NCBI RefSeq assembly: GCF_021025955.1 | Contig: NZ_JAJNCL010000002.1 | Coordinates: forward strand, 361,626 to 425,625 | Length of the DNA stretch: 64,000 nt | Reading direction: 5' to 3' | DNA from: Rhodococcus qingshengii | GTDB lineage: Bacteria; Actinomycetota; Actinomycetes; Mycobacteriales; Mycobacteriaceae | Shown here: positions 36,789 to 50,380 of the stretch, piece by piece | How positions within the stretch are numbered: the stretch's first letter is position 1 | Layout of the letters: every line of letters starts with the position of its first letter | The notes under the pieces: model-generated | Seen by the model: only the letters and a program-made list of their open reading frames with translations | What the model was told of the DNA's origin: nothing | Database searches by the model: none | Program-made: the position numbers and the translations under genes

Positions 36789-37223
36789 TTACTTGGGTTC
36801 GAGCACGAACACCGGGATCTCACGATCGGTCTTCGTCTGATAGTCCGCGTAATCGGGGTACGCAGCGACAGCGCGCTCCCACCAGATCGCCTTCTCGTCT
36901 CCGGTGACTTCACGAGCAACCAGGTCGAAGACCTGCGTCGCGTCACGCAGCGTGACATGCGGATCGGCTATGACGTTGTAGTACCAGACCGGATTCTTCG
37001 GAGCGCCACCAAGCGAAGCCACTACGGCATAGGAACCGTCGTGCTCGACGCGCATCAGCGGCGTCTTCCTGACCTTGCCGGACTTTGCCCCGATGGTCGT
37101 GAGAACGACGACGGGCATGCCGTTCATGTCGTTCCCCTCGGTGCCACCGGAGTTCTCGATGCGTGCGACCTGATCGGCGGCCCACGACGCTGGACTGGGT
37201 TCGTACTCACCTGTGATTGGCAT
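36789..37223 (-). CDS. Ddn-family F420-dependent nitroreductase-like protein
   Basis: 144 residues of the deazaflavin-dependent nitroreductase family: [31 protein letters not shown] is the F420-binding strand-loop, and [15 protein letters not shown] follows. Relatives use reduced coenzyme F420 to reduce quinones or nitro compounds. ATG at 37223 is preferred; the frame can reach 37268 but the extra residues are not family-like. It diverges from a small membrane protein across a 221-bp gap. Confidence 0.88.
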   Translation of the reverse strand: MPITGEYEPSPASWAADQVARIENSGGTEGNDMNGMPVVVLTTIGAKSGKVRKTPLMRVEHDGSYAVVASLGGAPKNPVWYYNVIADPHVTLRDATQVFDLVAREVTGDEKAIWWERAVAAYPDYADYQTKTDREIPVFVLEPK

Positions 37224-37302
37224 GTGTACCAGTGAACACCCACTCGACTGCCTTGGCCACCGAACCACGCCGACCAGGTCTGTCGCCGCCGCACTCCCCT
37301 GA

Positions 37303-37330
37303 TTGATCGATTAAGTGAGGTGCCGATCAA
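37303..37330. promoter_or_regulatory. Inverted repeat in the 37224-37444 divergent gap
   Basis: TTGATCG at 37303-37309 and CGATCAA at 37324-37330 form a 7-bp inverted repeat with a 14-bp spacer in an A/T-rich stretch between the Ddn-like gene and the small membrane protein. The rest of this 221-bp gap shows no gene. Confidence 0.4.
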
Positions 37331-37444
37331 TAAAGTTAGCTTGCCCGAACTCTCATCTCTGGCTACTCTGAAACTACAGCTTCGAACAGCCGTACCAGCT
37401 AGCCAGGCCACATCGTGAAAAGACTGCACCGGGAAAGGGACGAG

Positions 37445-37678
37445 ATGACTACCGCAGATATCTCCGCTCGCGAATCACGCCCCTCACCCGACCATTGCGT
37501 CGACCTGGCCGGGACTCGGTGGCCGCTGTACAAGATCGAAGCTCTCGTGGTTGGTTTTTTGCTGTTCGTCGTCGCAGGTGCCGTCACGCAGTCGATGCAG
37601 GTGGCCGTACTGACTGCCGCAACAGCAACGGTGATCACGTGGTGGACGCGACGTGTGCACTACTCAAGCACCACCTGA
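37445..37678 (+). CDS. Small two-segment membrane protein
   Basis: 77 residues with a hydrophilic N-terminus and two hydrophobic segments (about 30-48 and 50-66, IEALVVGFLLFVVAGAVTQ then VAVLTAATATVITWW), ending in basic residues. ATG at 37445 has AAGGGA upstream; an in-frame start at 37415 exists but is less well placed. I do not recognise the family. It is convergent with dnaE1 and ends before a perfect hairpin. Confidence 0.65.
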   Translation: MTTADISARESRPSPDHCVDLAGTRWPLYKIEALVVGFLLFVVAGAVTQSMQVAVLTAATATVITWWTRRVHYSSTT

Positions 37679-37708
37679 TTACCGCACTCCCCGATCTCTG
37701 GCGGACCA

Positions 37709-37746
37709 CGAAGGGACCTTGCTGCATCAGCAGCAAGGTCCCTTCG
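37709..37746. terminator. Perfect 17-bp bidirectional hairpin before dnaE1
   Basis: Arms 37709-37725 and 37730-37746 are perfectly complementary over 17 bp with a 4-nt ATCA loop. The hairpin lies in the 95-bp gap between the convergent small membrane protein gene and dnaE1. It can end transcription from either side. Confidence 0.88.
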
Positions 37747-37773
37747 TTCGATTCAGGTCCGCTCGGTCGGCGG

Positions 37774-41310
<3,537 letters not shown>

Positions 41311-41409
41311 GTGCGCCTCTCTGAAGGTCTGGGAGCGAGATCGAGTGTATGCCGCGCTGCCGACACGGTCGGCGACCGCCATCGTGGAGTCGCAGCGTGC
41401 CGCCTCGGA

Positions 41410-42348
41410 TCACGTGACCGGAACCTCAGGTTCGACGCTCGACCTCATCGAACGCCGAGAACGCCGGCTTGCGACGAAGGTGTCTGTCGTGAAGATCACC
41501 AGCGCGGCCCAGATCAGAACGAAGCCGATCCAGCGTGACGCCGGCATGTCCTCGTGCATGACGGCTACGCCCCACGCCATCTGCAGCGCTGGGGTGAGGT
41601 ACTGCAACATCCCCATCGTCGCCAACGGAACTCGCTGAGCGGCGACGCCGAAAAGGAGCAGTGGCAGCGCGGTGACCGGGCCGGCCGCGAGCAGCAACAA
41701 GCTGTGTCCGGCGCCGCTGCTGATGAAGGCGCCGGCTCCGGTCAGGCCGAGAAACACGAGGTACCCGACCGCGAAGGGTGCGGCTACAACTCCCTCGGCG
41801 GTCAAACTGGTTCGAGGATCGAGCGGAACGACCTTCTTGACCAACCCGTAGGTGGCAAACGAACCGGCGAGCACCAATGCGACGATCGGCGGTTTGCCGA
41901 AGTCGACCGTGATCACGACAACTGCCGTCGCAGCGAGGACCAGGGCGGCGATCTGAGAGCGGCGCAATCTTTCGCGGAAGATCACCACGCCGAGCAGAAC
42001 GGTGACCAGCGGGTTGATGAAGTACCCGAGGGCCGCCTCCACGACGCGGCCGGACACCACGGCATAGATGTACGTTCCCCAATTCACCGCGATTGCCGCT
42101 GAGGCCGCAGTCACCAGGAGCCAGGTGCGTGCGCTGATTCCGCGAAGTGATCCGAGACGGCCGGCGCAGGCCAACACGATCAGCATCAGCAGAAGGGTCC
42201 ACACCACTCGGTGCGCCAGGATCTCGACCGGATCTGCGAAGTCGAGAAGCCCGAAGAAAGCCGGGAACGTTCCCCACAACAGGAAAGCGGCTACTCCGTA
42301 GAAGATCCCCGAGGACGAACTGGATCTACCGCGTTTGTCCTCGCTCAC
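41410..42348 (-). CDS. rarD: RarD-type EamA transporter
   Basis: 312 residues with about ten hydrophobic helices. GIFYGVAAFLLWGTFPAFFGLL and PVEILAHRVVWTLLLM at the start, and NWGTYIYAVVSGRVVEAALGYFINPL, are the RarD family marks. The function is export or uptake of an unknown small molecule (the E. coli homologue is linked to chloramphenicol sensitivity by name only). GTG at 42348 overlaps the preceding stop by 4 bp, so it is the last gene of the lspA-rluD-hypothetical-rarD chain. It ends about 100 bp before dnaE1 on the same strand. Confidence 0.88.
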   Translation of the reverse strand: MSEDKRGRSSSSSGIFYGVAAFLLWGTFPAFFGLLDFADPVEILAHRVVWTLLLMLIVLACAGRLGSLRGISARTWLLVTAASAAIAVNWGTYIYAVVSGRVVEAALGYFINPLVTVLLGVVIFRERLRRSQIAALVLAATAVVVITVDFGKPPIVALVLAGSFATYGLVKKVVPLDPRTSLTAEGVVAAPFAVGYLVFLGLTGAGAFISSGAGHSLLLLAAGPVTALPLLLFGVAAQRVPLATMGMLQYLTPALQMAWGVAVMHEDMPASRWIGFVLIWAALVIFTTDTFVASRRSRRSMRSSVEPEVPVT

Positions 42349-43016
42349 GGGACCGGGCCGTCGTCGGGGCCTGGAGCAACAACGTTCACGTACTCCGGCA
42401 GCAAGGGGCGAACAGCCGCGAACCACGGCGAAGCGTCGGACGGCAATGCCTCCACTGCACGGACATTCGACTCACGTCCGATCGCTTCGAGTCCTTCGGG
42501 AGTAGCCCGCACCAGCACACCCACCGCGCAGGCGCATCCGGCGGACAATTGCTTCGCCGATGCGAGCGCCACCTGCTGCTGGCGATCGGTGTCGCCGCCG
42601 AGCGCGACCAACCGCGTGGCTGCAACATCGGGCGATCTGCGCACTGCCTCGTCGTTGTCGGGAACGGGCACGGACATGAGCGGTGTCTGGACGCGCTCGA
42701 TCGGTACTCGGTACATGACCCTTGCCACCCGAACATCGGACAAGCGAACACTCGAAACCTGAGAACTGCTGGTGGTCGTGATGACCTCGTCGACGGTGAG
42801 TGCCTTCGTGAACGAGACCAAGGCCCACACCGGTCCGTCGACCGACGCAACAGAATCTCGCGCTCGATCGAGGTAGTCCGGCACAGCTTCCCCGCTGTCC
42901 GGACCGAGAGTGTCCGTCCTGATCGGCGGGGTCGGCACGGGATTCGCGAGCCCCACACCGACCACCGCCACCGCTGCGACGACGGCCAACGCGGGAACAA
43001 GCCCGCGCGGTGTCAT
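42345..43016 (-). CDS. Hypothetical membrane-anchored protein
   Basis: 223 residues with one N-terminal hydrophobic segment (about 5-25, [18 protein letters not shown]), then a soluble domain, probably outside the membrane. There is no lipobox and no motif I recognise. It overlaps the rluD stop (4 bp) and the rarD start (4 bp) within a chain of overlapping genes. A CGCSCACAV-like Cys pair occurs near residue 160 (AGCACAVG). Function unknown. Confidence 0.75.
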   Translation of the reverse strand: MTPRGLVPALAVVAAVAVVGVGLANPVPTPPIRTDTLGPDSGEAVPDYLDRARDSVASVDGPVWALVSFTKALTVDEVITTTSSSQVSSVRLSDVRVARVMYRVPIERVQTPLMSVPVPDNDEAVRRSPDVAATRLVALGGDTDRQQQVALASAKQLSAGCACAVGVLVRATPEGLEAIGRESNVRAVEALPSDASPWFAAVRPLLPEYVNVVAPGPDDGPVP

Positions 43017-43939
43017 GAGGACCGGAGAACTTCGAGTGCGTGTTCGAGATCCTTCGGGTACTTGCTCTTGATCTCGACCCAGCGACCGTCCGCCGGATGT
43101 GCGAAACCGAGAGACACGGCGTGCAGCCACTGGCGCTCGAGGCCCAGCCTTTCGGCAAGTCGAGGGTCCGCGCCGTACGTCAGGTCGCCGCAGCACGGAT
43201 GGCGCAATGCCGAAAAGTGCACGCGGATCTGGTGTGTACGACCGGTCTCGAGGTGCACGTCCAGCAGACTCGCTGCCTGGAACGCCTCGATGGTGTCGTA
43301 GTGGGTGACGCTGGGCTTGCCGTCGGCCGTGACCGTGAACCGCCAGTCGTTACCGTGGTGGCGTCCGATCGGGGCATCGATGGTTCCGCTGCTCGGGTCG
43401 GGGTGTCCCTGCACGAGAGCGTGGTAGCGCTTGTCGATGGTCCGCTGCTTGAATGCCCGCTTGAGCAGCGTGTACGCGCGCTCGGACGTGGCAACCACCA
43501 TGACCCCCGACGTACCGACGTCCAGACGGTGGACGATTCCCTGACGCTCGTGGGCGCCGGACGTCGAGATGCGGAAACCGGCCGCGGCGAGTCCACCGAT
43601 GACGGTCGGTCCTGTCCAACCGACGCTGGCGTGCGCGGCAACTCCGACGGGCTTGTCGACTGCCACGACGTCGTCGTCGGCGTAGAGGATCTCCATCCCC
43701 TCGACCGGCGTCGCCTCGATTGTCAACGGCCGCGGTGGTTCGGGCAAGACGACCTCGAGCCACGACCCTGCGGTCAGACGATCGGACTTGCCGACAGCCA
43801 CGCCGTCGACGAGTACCGAGCCTTCCTCCGCGAGTGTCGCGACCACGGTGCGCGAGAGTCCGAGGAGGCGCGCCAGGCCCGCGTCGACGCGCATGGCGTC
43901 GAGGCCGTCGGGCACTGGCATCGAACGGGATTCCCTCAC
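43013..43939 (-). CDS. rluD: RluD-type 23S rRNA pseudouridine synthase
   Basis: 308 residues. An S4 RNA-binding domain (about 10-75, [31 protein letters not shown]) precedes the RluA-family catalytic domain with the [14 protein letters not shown] signature holding the catalytic Asp, then [14 protein letters not shown]. The enzyme makes pseudouridines in 23S rRNA helix 69 (RluD) or related sites. The start at 43939 overlaps the lspA stop as ATGA. The lspA-rluD order is conserved widely in bacteria. Confidence 0.93.
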   Translation of the reverse strand: MRESRSMPVPDGLDAMRVDAGLARLLGLSRTVVATLAEEGSVLVDGVAVGKSDRLTAGSWLEVVLPEPPRPLTIEATPVEGMEILYADDDVVAVDKPVGVAAHASVGWTGPTVIGGLAAAGFRISTSGAHERQGIVHRLDVGTSGVMVVATSERAYTLLKRAFKQRTIDKRYHALVQGHPDPSSGTIDAPIGRHHGNDWRFTVTADGKPSVTHYDTIEAFQAASLLDVHLETGRTHQIRVHFSALRHPCCGDLTYGADPRLAERLGLERQWLHAVSLGFAHPADGRWVEIKSKYPKDLEHALEVLRSS

Positions 43940-44637
43940 TTGGTTTCCCCCTCGGCTGCTGCCTTCGAATCGGTGAGCTTCTTGTCGTCCGCCTTGTGAT
44001 CGCGCAGGCGTTCACCGTTGGGTTCGAAGCCGAACAGTGTCAGGACGACGAGCAGGATCGCGCCACAGACGATCGCGGAATCCGCGATGTTGAACACCGG
44101 CCACCAGCCGACGGAGACGAAGTCCACCACATGTCCGCGCATGATTCCGGGAGAGCGGAAGAATCGGTCGACGAGGTTACCCAGCGCGCCGCCGAGAACC
44201 AGGCCGAGACCGAGTGCCCACCACGGTGATCGGAGCGTGCGACCGATCTTGATCACACCGATGACCACACCGATTGCGACGAGGGTGAGGATCCACGTCA
44301 TCGACGTCGCCATCGAGAACGCTGCCCCCGGATTGCGCACCATCGTGAATGTGACCACGTCACCGATGATTTCGATCGGCTGCCCCGGCTTGACTGCGGC
44401 GACAGCCCACACCTTCGTGAGAACGTCCGAGAGCAGGATGACCGCCGCGATGGCAATGAGCATGGTCAGCTTCCGGGGCTTCGCAACCGACGACTCGGCC
44501 GGGTCGCCGCCCTCAGGTTCCGCAACTTCCGGTTTCGTGTCTTTCTGCTGCACGGTTTCAGGCTCGTCGGCCGTCGAGATTTCGGTAATCGGCTGATCCT
44601 CCGCGTTGACATCTCGGTCTGGGTGGTCTGTACTCAC
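43936..44637 (-). CDS. lspA: Lipoprotein signal peptidase (signal peptidase II)
   Basis: About 233 residues from GTG 44637 (ATG 44655 or 44661 also possible). A hydrophilic, acidic N-terminal extension of ~55 residues precedes four membrane helices. The aspartyl active site uses the Asp in [12 protein letters not shown] and the Asp in [11 protein letters not shown]; the [11 protein letters not shown] box is conserved. It removes signal peptides from lipoproteins, such as the two encoded just upstream on the other strand. It is the first gene of the chain lspA-rluD-hypothetical-rarD. Confidence 0.94.
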   Translation of the reverse strand: MSTDHPDRDVNAEDQPITEISTADEPETVQQKDTKPEVAEPEGGDPAESSVAKPRKLTMLIAIAAVILLSDVLTKVWAVAAVKPGQPIEIIGDVVTFTMVRNPGAAFSMATSMTWILTLVAIGVVIGVIKIGRTLRSPWWALGLGLVLGGALGNLVDRFFRSPGIMRGHVVDFVSVGWWPVFNIADSAIVCGAILLVVLTLFGFEPNGERLRDHKADDKKLTDSKAAAEGETK

Positions 44638-44705
44638 GCAACCATCATCCCTCATGTTCACCGCACCGGGTCACGCACTCTGCAACTGCGGCTAGCCTGG
44701 AGCGC

Positions 44706-45632
44706 GTGCCACTGCTGTCCACGACCGGCCGACGCGTTCCGTTCGCCCTCGCTGCCCTCGCTCTCACCACCGTTCTCACCGCTTGCGGCGACTCGGATCA
44801 ACCTCCGAACACTCCGACCTCCTCGCCGAGTGAAGTCACTGTTCCGGTGACCGCCGCGACGGTCGAAGTACTCGATGCGGGAAGCGAGCCGCGCGAGGTT
44901 TTGCGTACGAACTTGCCTGTCGGCACCACGCAGACGGCGACGCTCATCACCCAGGCCGTCGTGAGTCAGCAGATCGATCAACAACCGGCGCAGGATTTCT
45001 CTTCGCCGGAGATCACGATTCCTCTCTCGGCAAACGTGACGGCCGACGATCCCACCGCGGTCGTAGACCTGACGCTGTCGTCGATGACCTCGCCGGATGC
45101 AACGCTGCAGGCTGCGCTGAGCGGGGCCGACGGATCTGCGGCCGGACTGTCGGTCACGGATTCGGGCGCCATCACCGCACTACGGCTGAAGCCGTCCGCC
45201 AACTCGGCCAACGCCGCCCGCGCCGCGATCGAACAGGCGCTGGGCCAAGCGGTGTACCGGACCGTTGCACTCCCCGACGCTCCTGTCGGTGTCGGCGCAC
45301 GTTGGGTGGTTCGCCAGCAAGTCAGCAGCGAAATCCTGCTCGACCAGACAACCACCGTCACCCTCACCGCACGTGAGGGCAATCGGCTCTCGCTCGCCGT
45401 AGGCGTATCGCAAACCCCGCAGAGCCCGGTCTGGAACCTGGCCGGTGACGCCGGAACGTTGAACATCGATCAGTACGTCATGGCCGGCACCGGAAACCTC
45501 ACCGTCGACCTCTCACTCCCCTTGCCGATCGACGGTCAGATGACCGTCGGCGGAGACCAGGCATACGGCGATCCGGACAGTTCCTCGGTGATCCGGCAGA
45601 CCATCTCGAACAGCATTCGGTGGGAATCGTGA
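44706..45632 (+). CDS. Secreted lipoprotein
   Basis: 308 residues. The N-terminus has a basic region, a hydrophobic segment and the lipobox LTAC (TVLTAC, Cys near residue 27), so it is probably exported, cleaved by LspA and lipid-anchored. The mature part is rich in Thr/Ser/Val with few aromatic residues, compatible with a beta-rich fold. No enzymatic motif is seen and no function is known. Its stop overlaps the start of the next lipoprotein gene, so the pair is translated together. Confidence 0.82.
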   Translation: MPLLSTTGRRVPFALAALALTTVLTACGDSDQPPNTPTSSPSEVTVPVTAATVEVLDAGSEPREVLRTNLPVGTTQTATLITQAVVSQQIDQQPAQDFSSPEITIPLSANVTADDPTAVVDLTLSSMTSPDATLQAALSGADGSAAGLSVTDSGAITALRLKPSANSANAARAAIEQALGQAVYRTVALPDAPVGVGARWVVRQQVSSEILLDQTTTVTLTAREGNRLSLAVGVSQTPQSPVWNLAGDAGTLNIDQYVMAGTGNLTVDLSLPLPIDGQMTVGGDQAYGDPDSSSVIRQTISNSIRWES

Positions 45633-46396
45633 ACAGTCGATCGCTTCTCTCACTGGGTCTGACGGCGACGGCGGCACTTTTCGTCGTGACCGGCTGCGGC
45701 TCGGACGAATCCCCGAGCAGCGACACGACTACGCAGGTTTCCGCCCCCCAGGTCGGTCTGGCGCCGTTCACGGCTGCTCCGGCCGCACCGCTGAGCGGGG
45801 CTCCGCTCGACCGTGACGCGCTGCAACGAGCCGCGCTCACCCTCTCCGAACTACCCGCGGACTTCGACATAGTTCCCGATCCGGTCGACGACCTCGGCCT
45901 CGCACCTGCGCCGGAGAGTTCGGAGGCGGACAAGTCGAGCACCGACCCCGCCGTCTGCGCCCAGGTTCTGGCACCGATAGCCACCCAGGCTGCCGGATCG
46001 GTCGCCGACCTCTCCGACATGTTCACCGGTCCCGATTTCACGAGCATCGACCAGGACTCTGCTTCGTACGCCGACGGCGCTGCGGCAGCAGCAGCTTTCG
46101 AGAAACTTCAGACCACGCTGGCCGGGTGCGGGGAATACTCGGGAACCGACGCCGACGGAACGACAATCACCTATCGCGTCGGTGGATCGTCGGCACCGAA
46201 TGTCGGTGACGCGTCTTTCGCTTTCCGAATCATCACGGAGAGTGGCGGATTCACCTTGGTGGCCGATGCGATAGTCGCAGCCGTGGGGACGACGTTGACT
46301 CAGGTGTCCGCGACGGCGCCGAGCCCGATCGCACCCGACGTTCTGCAGTCGATGGCCTCGGCTGCTGCGGATCGACTGCGCGCACAAACGCCCTGA
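45629..46396 (+). CDS. Second lipoprotein, translationally coupled
   Basis: 255 residues from GTG 45629, which overlaps the upstream stop (GTGA). The lipobox is VVTGC, about 20 residues in. The mature protein has a Ser/Thr linker, then a globular part with cysteines at about 115 and 170 that may form a disulfide. It resembles no family I can name. The pairing with the preceding lipoprotein suggests a shared envelope function. The following 142-bp gap to gad shows no gene and probably holds the gad promoter. Confidence 0.8.
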   Translation: MNSRSLLSLGLTATAALFVVTGCGSDESPSSDTTTQVSAPQVGLAPFTAAPAAPLSGAPLDRDALQRAALTLSELPADFDIVPDPVDDLGLAPAPESSEADKSSTDPAVCAQVLAPIATQAAGSVADLSDMFTGPDFTSIDQDSASYADGAAAAAAFEKLQTTLAGCGEYSGTDADGTTITYRVGGSSAPNVGDASFAFRIITESGGFTLVADAIVAAVGTTLTQVSATAPSPIAPDVLQSMASAAADRLRAQTP

Positions 46397-46538
46397 CAAC
46401 GAGCGGATTCGTCCCGTCTCGGCCTTACGCGAATGATTCGGGACCACAGACCCTTTGACAACTGCCCGTCCACACTGAACGGTGAGAGTAGGTACGAAAC
46501 AGACCAACGCGACACACTGATGTGAGGAGCAGAAGTTC

Positions 46539-47930
46539 ATGCCTGAACCCAGAAGGTCAGATCACACCGATTACGTAGCCGTCAATCCGATCTTCTCGAG
46601 GCCTGGCGAGGATTCGGTTGCATCGAAGTACACACTCGAACCCGACGGCATGCTTCCCGAGACCGCCTATCAGATCGTCCACGACGAAACGATGCTCGAC
46701 GGCAATGCGCGGCTCAATCTCGCGACGTTTGTCAGCACGTGGATGGACGATCACGCCACCAAACTGTATGCCGAGTCGTTCGACAAGAACATGATCGACA
46801 AGGACGAGTATCCGCAGACCGCCGCGATCGAAACCTACTGCTGGCGCATCCTTGCCGATCTCTGGCACTCACCGTCCCCCAAGGACGCAATCGGTACCTC
46901 GACGATCGGATCTTCCGAAGCCTGCATGCTCGGTGGCCTGGCGATGAAACGACGCTGGCAGCACGCACGAAAAGCCGCGGGCAAGTCCACCGAAAAGCCA
47001 AATCTCATAATGAGTTCCGCCGTTCAGGTGTGCTGGGAGAAGTTCTGCAACTACTGGGACGTCGAAGCCCGCTACGTGCCGATCAGCGAAGAACACCGGA
47101 CCCTCGACGGTCATGATCTGGACAAGTACGTCGACGAGAACACCATCGGCGTCGTCGCGATCATGGGTGTCACGTACACCGGGATGTACGAGCCGGTCCT
47201 GGAAATCTCGAAGGCTCTCGACGCCATTCAGGAGAAGACGGGCCTCGATGTCCCCATCCACGTCGACGGCGCTTCCGGTGCAATGATCGCCCCGTTCCTG
47301 CAGCCCGAACTCGAATGGGATTTCCGGCTCCCGCGCGTGCACTCCATCAACACCTCGGCGCACAAGTACGGGCTCGTCTACCCGGGCCTCGGATGGGTGG
47401 TGTGGCGGTCTCAGGATCTGCTCCCCGACGATCTCGTGTTCAGGGTGAGCTACCTCGGCGGCAGCATGCCGACCTTCGCGCTGAACTTCTCGCGCCCCGG
47501 CGCTCAGGTGATCCTGCAGTTCTACTTGTTCCTGCGACTCGGCCACGACGGCTATCGCGCGATCCAGCAGTCCTCACAGGACGTGGCGAAATTCCTCGCC
47601 GAAGGGATCGGAAAGCTCGACGCGTTCGAACTGTGGAACGACGGTTCCGACATTCCCGTCTTCGCGTGGCGCCTCGCCGAGGGCCACACGTCCAACTGGA
47701 CGCTGTACGACCTGTCGGACCGACTACGCGGCAAGGGCTGGCTGGTGCCGGCCTATCCCATGCCGGTCGATCTCGCGGATCTGACAGTGCAGCGCATCGT
47801 CGTTCGTAACGGACTGAGCATGGACCTGGCAGCCAATCTGCTGCGCATCATCGAGGAGGAAACCGCGTTCCTCGACGAGTTGGACAGCCCGATGCCGCGG
47901 CCACGGGTCACCGAGGGATTCCATCACTGA
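46539..47930 (+). CDS. gad: Glutamate decarboxylase
   Basis: 463 residues of PLP-dependent group II decarboxylase, GadB type. GTSTIGSSEACMLGGLAMKRRW, HVDGASGAMIAPFLQPELEWDFRL and SINTSAHKYGLVYPGLGWVVWR (PLP lysine in AHKYG) are near-identical to the family. It produces GABA from glutamate while consuming a proton, aiding acid tolerance. ATG 46539 has GAGGAG upstream. No glutamate/GABA antiporter is adjacent. It is followed by a perfect hairpin. Confidence 0.95.
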   Translation: MPEPRRSDHTDYVAVNPIFSRPGEDSVASKYTLEPDGMLPETAYQIVHDETMLDGNARLNLATFVSTWMDDHATKLYAESFDKNMIDKDEYPQTAAIETYCWRILADLWHSPSPKDAIGTSTIGSSEACMLGGLAMKRRWQHARKAAGKSTEKPNLIMSSAVQVCWEKFCNYWDVEARYVPISEEHRTLDGHDLDKYVDENTIGVVAIMGVTYTGMYEPVLEISKALDAIQEKTGLDVPIHVDGASGAMIAPFLQPELEWDFRLPRVHSINTSAHKYGLVYPGLGWVVWRSQDLLPDDLVFRVSYLGGSMPTFALNFSRPGAQVILQFYLFLRLGHDGYRAIQQSSQDVAKFLAEGIGKLDAFELWNDGSDIPVFAWRLAEGHTSNWTLYDLSDRLRGKGWLVPAYPMPVDLADLTVQRIVVRNGLSMDLAANLLRIIEEETAFLDELDSPMPRPRVTEGFHH

Positions 47931-47947
47931 CGACGCTTACCGCAGAA

Positions 47948-47989
47948 AGAGCGGCCGTCGACTCCCATTCGGGAGTCGACGGCCGCTCT
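47948..47989. terminator. Perfect 19-bp bidirectional hairpin after gad
   Basis: Arms 47948-47966 and 47971-47989 are perfectly complementary over 19 bp with an ATTC loop. The hairpin lies between the convergent gad and MTB12-like genes. Confidence 0.9.
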
Positions 47990-48013
47990 GGTGTTTCAGG
48001 TGCTACCGAGAGA

Positions 48014-48535
48014 TCAAGCAGCGCAAGCGGGAGTGGTCAAGTTTGCAAACTGAACGATCGTGCACGCGGTGGTCTTCGAGAGCTTCCACACGCCGTCCTC
48101 GTAGACGAACGAAGCCTGCATGCCGCCCTGCAACGGCTGTCCGTTGACAACGATGTTGAGCGCGGCTGCTGCCGTCTCGCTGCCCGTGTCGGTGACCGGG
48201 TCGAGAACCTCGACCTGCGCGCCGGCAGCCTTGGCAGCAGCGGCGACCTGGTTGATCAACTCGGGGTCAGCTTCCGCGCCCTGGACGAGGTTGACCTTGT
48301 CTGCGGCCGGAGTGGACTCGTCGAGTGCCTGGGCGACCTTGCCGTTGAGCTCAGCGGCTGTCGGCAGTTCAACGGTGGTCGTAGGTGCCGAAGAGGTGGT
48401 GGTCGTAGGCTTCGCCGAAGTGGATTCCTTGGTGTCCCCTCCGTCCGAGCCACAAGCGGTCATCGTCAGGGCTGCTGCGATCGCCACGGCTGCAACGGTC
48501 ATCTTCTGAAGCTTCAACTTCTCAGTCCTATCCAT
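48014..48535 (-). CDS. MTB12-like low-molecular-weight lipoprotein
   Basis: About 173 residues from ATG 48535 (an ATG at 48547 is also possible). The signal has the lipobox MTAC (LTMTACGSD). A Thr/Ser-rich linker is followed by a globular domain like that of the MTB12/CFP-2 antigens of mycobacteria (ELNGKVAQALDESTPAADK, VVNGQPLQGGMQASFVYEDGVWKLSKTTACTIV). Two further cysteines near the end (TACTIV, TPACAA) may form a disulfide. Role in the envelope unknown. Confidence 0.82.
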   Translation of the reverse strand: MDRTEKLKLQKMTVAAVAIAAALTMTACGSDGGDTKESTSAKPTTTTSSAPTTTVELPTAAELNGKVAQALDESTPAADKVNLVQGAEADPELINQVAAAAKAAGAQVEVLDPVTDTGSETAAAALNIVVNGQPLQGGMQASFVYEDGVWKLSKTTACTIVQFANLTTPACAA

Positions 48536-48633
48536 TCGGGTGTTCACATTCGAGCGTCAGTCGAACAACGTGCTTGCTCGAGGATCGTCGACAACATTAC
48601 CCAACGGTAAGCGGAAAAAGTCTAAGGACATCC

Positions 48634-49998
48634 TCAGAGAAGGCTGTCGACCGCATCTGCTACCTCGAGCACCTCATCGGATTCGGCGAAGGTCTTGGCG
48701 ATTCCCGTTCCGCTGGAACGGGTTTCGAACCGAACCGTCACCACACCGTGCCCCGCGCCCTGCACCCAACCGTGTCCGTATTCTGGATGCTTGACGTCCA
48801 AACCGGGGTGCCAGTAGCGCTGAGGGACACGTGCGGCCACCGGAGCGTCGAGTTCAGCCTCATCGAGGGCGCCGGTGAGAGTCTCGACCGGATAGCCGGG
48901 AACATCCTGATCCAACTCGGGAAAAAGTGATCCTTGGCGAACCGTGGACAAACCGGCGAATCCCACACCGACCAGGCGAATCGGCCCCAACTCCTGCGGG
49001 TCGATGACCTGTTTCTGCGCGGTGGCGACAAGGATTTGGCGGTCGATGGTGGCAAACGGCAACGTCACGGATCTAGTCAGGATGCTCATGTCGGACTTCT
49101 TGAGCTTCAGTACGACGGTACGGGCGGCTCTTCCGTCCTTCTCCAGCCTGGAAAATGCTGCACGACCACTACTTTCGACGGCCGCGCGCAGTTGCGCCAT
49201 CGTGACGATGTCGGCGGCGAACGTGGATTCCGCGCTGATCTGCTTGGATTCGGCACGCTCGGCGACCGGCCGATCGTCGATCCCCTGCGCAAGGCGATGC
49301 AACCCCGGTCCGACGGTGGTCCCCAGTATCGACGCCACCTCCGCTATAGGTGTGCGGGCAAACCCGCCGATGGTTTCAATGCCGAGACGCTTGAGTTTTT
49401 CCTCGGCGACGGGGCCGATCCCCCACAGCTTCCGCACCGGAAGCGAATCGAGCAACTCGTGCTGCATCCCGGGAGGAATCACCGCGACGCCGTCGGGCTT
49501 TGCCAGCCCCGACGCAATCTTGGCCACCTGCTTGCCTGCGCCAGCGCCGATCGAGGCGACCAACCCGGTCTCGGCTTTGATCAACGCCCGCAAATCCTCG
49601 CAAAACGCGCGAACCTCGTCGGCCCCGACACCGGCCAACTCCACCGGTTCACCGAAGGCCTCGTCCACCGACAATTGCTCAAGGATCGGCATGCGAAGGC
49701 GCAACGCGTCGAACGTCCGTTTGCTCAGAACCGAATACAGTGACATCCGTGGCGGCAATACCACCGCTCCGCCACCGACCATGCGGCGCGCTTGGTGCAT
49801 CGGCATTGCCGATCGCGCACCGAAAACCCTGGCTTCGTAACTTGCCCCCGCCACCACCCCGCGCCCGCCCAAGCCGCCGACCAGCACCGGGCGACCTCGC
49901 AGCGTGGGACGGGTCAACTGCTCGGCGGAAGCGAAAAACGCGTCCATGTCGAGATGCAGCACCCACCTGCGGCTTCGTGTGGGGTCATCTTGATTCAT
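48634..49998 (-). CDS. dinB: DNA polymerase IV (DinB, Y family)
   Basis: 454 residues, with a longer C-terminal part than E. coli Din[24 protein letters not shown] holds the first catalytic Asp and steric loop, and [16 protein letters not shown] the Asp-Glu pair. [28 protein letters not shown] is the helix-hairpin-helix, followed by the little-finger domain. It performs error-prone translesion synthesis. The place between lspA and ileS corresponds to dinX of M. tuberculosis. The extended C-terminus shows no recognisable beta-clamp motif, which I could not judge reliably. Confidence 0.92.
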   Translation of the reverse strand: MNQDDPTRSRRWVLHLDMDAFFASAEQLTRPTLRGRPVLVGGLGGRGVVAGASYEARVFGARSAMPMHQARRMVGGGAVVLPPRMSLYSVLSKRTFDALRLRMPILEQLSVDEAFGEPVELAGVGADEVRAFCEDLRALIKAETGLVASIGAGAGKQVAKIASGLAKPDGVAVIPPGMQHELLDSLPVRKLWGIGPVAEEKLKRLGIETIGGFARTPIAEVASILGTTVGPGLHRLAQGIDDRPVAERAESKQISAESTFAADIVTMAQLRAAVESSGRAAFSRLEKDGRAARTVVLKLKKSDMSILTRSVTLPFATIDRQILVATAQKQVIDPQELGPIRLVGVGFAGLSTVRQGSLFPELDQDVPGYPVETLTGALDEAELDAPVAARVPQRYWHPGLDVKHPEYGHGWVQGAGHGVVTVRFETRSSGTGIAKTFAESDEVLEVADAVDSLL

Positions 49999-50034
49999 CG
50001 GGAGTTATGGTTCTCTCAAAAGTGGGCGCCGAAT

Positions 50035-50373
50035 TTAAGTCCGTGCCCTTTTCTTGGGCGACTTCTTCTTCGGCAGGGGTAATACGTCGGCTGTCCGCTG
50101 GATGAAGGCGTGCAGATGATCGACGTCCTGCAGCTTTTCCTCCGGAACCCGGTAGTAATCCTTCGCCCCCGGATACGGCGGAGCCAGATCACTCTCTGAT
50201 CCGAACTCAGGGCTGACCTCGGTGGGTTTGACGAACAGTACGTCCGCGCAGATCAAGCCCACGATCTTCTCGTCGCAATACAATCCGTACTCGCCGAACA
50301 TCGCCCTTGCCCGCACGTCGAGCGGTTCCAACTGCTCGAGAATGCGCACCACGGTTTCCTTGCTCGTACTCAT
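50035..50373 (-). CDS. TfoX N-terminal-domain protein
   Basis: 112 residues matching the stand-alone TfoX_N fold: VVRILEQLEPLDVRARAMFGEYGLYCDEKIVGLICADVLFVKPTE is the usual core. The tail is basic (KKKSPKKRART). TfoX itself activates competence in gammaproteobacteria; the role of the stand-alone domain is unknown. It lies between ileS and dinB on the same strand, after a hairpin that ends ileS. Confidence 0.83.
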   Translation of the reverse strand: MSTSKETVVRILEQLEPLDVRARAMFGEYGLYCDEKIVGLICADVLFVKPTEVSPEFGSESDLAPPYPGAKDYYRVPEEKLQDVDHLHAFIQRTADVLPLPKKKSPKKRART

Positions 50374-50380
50374 GAGAGCA

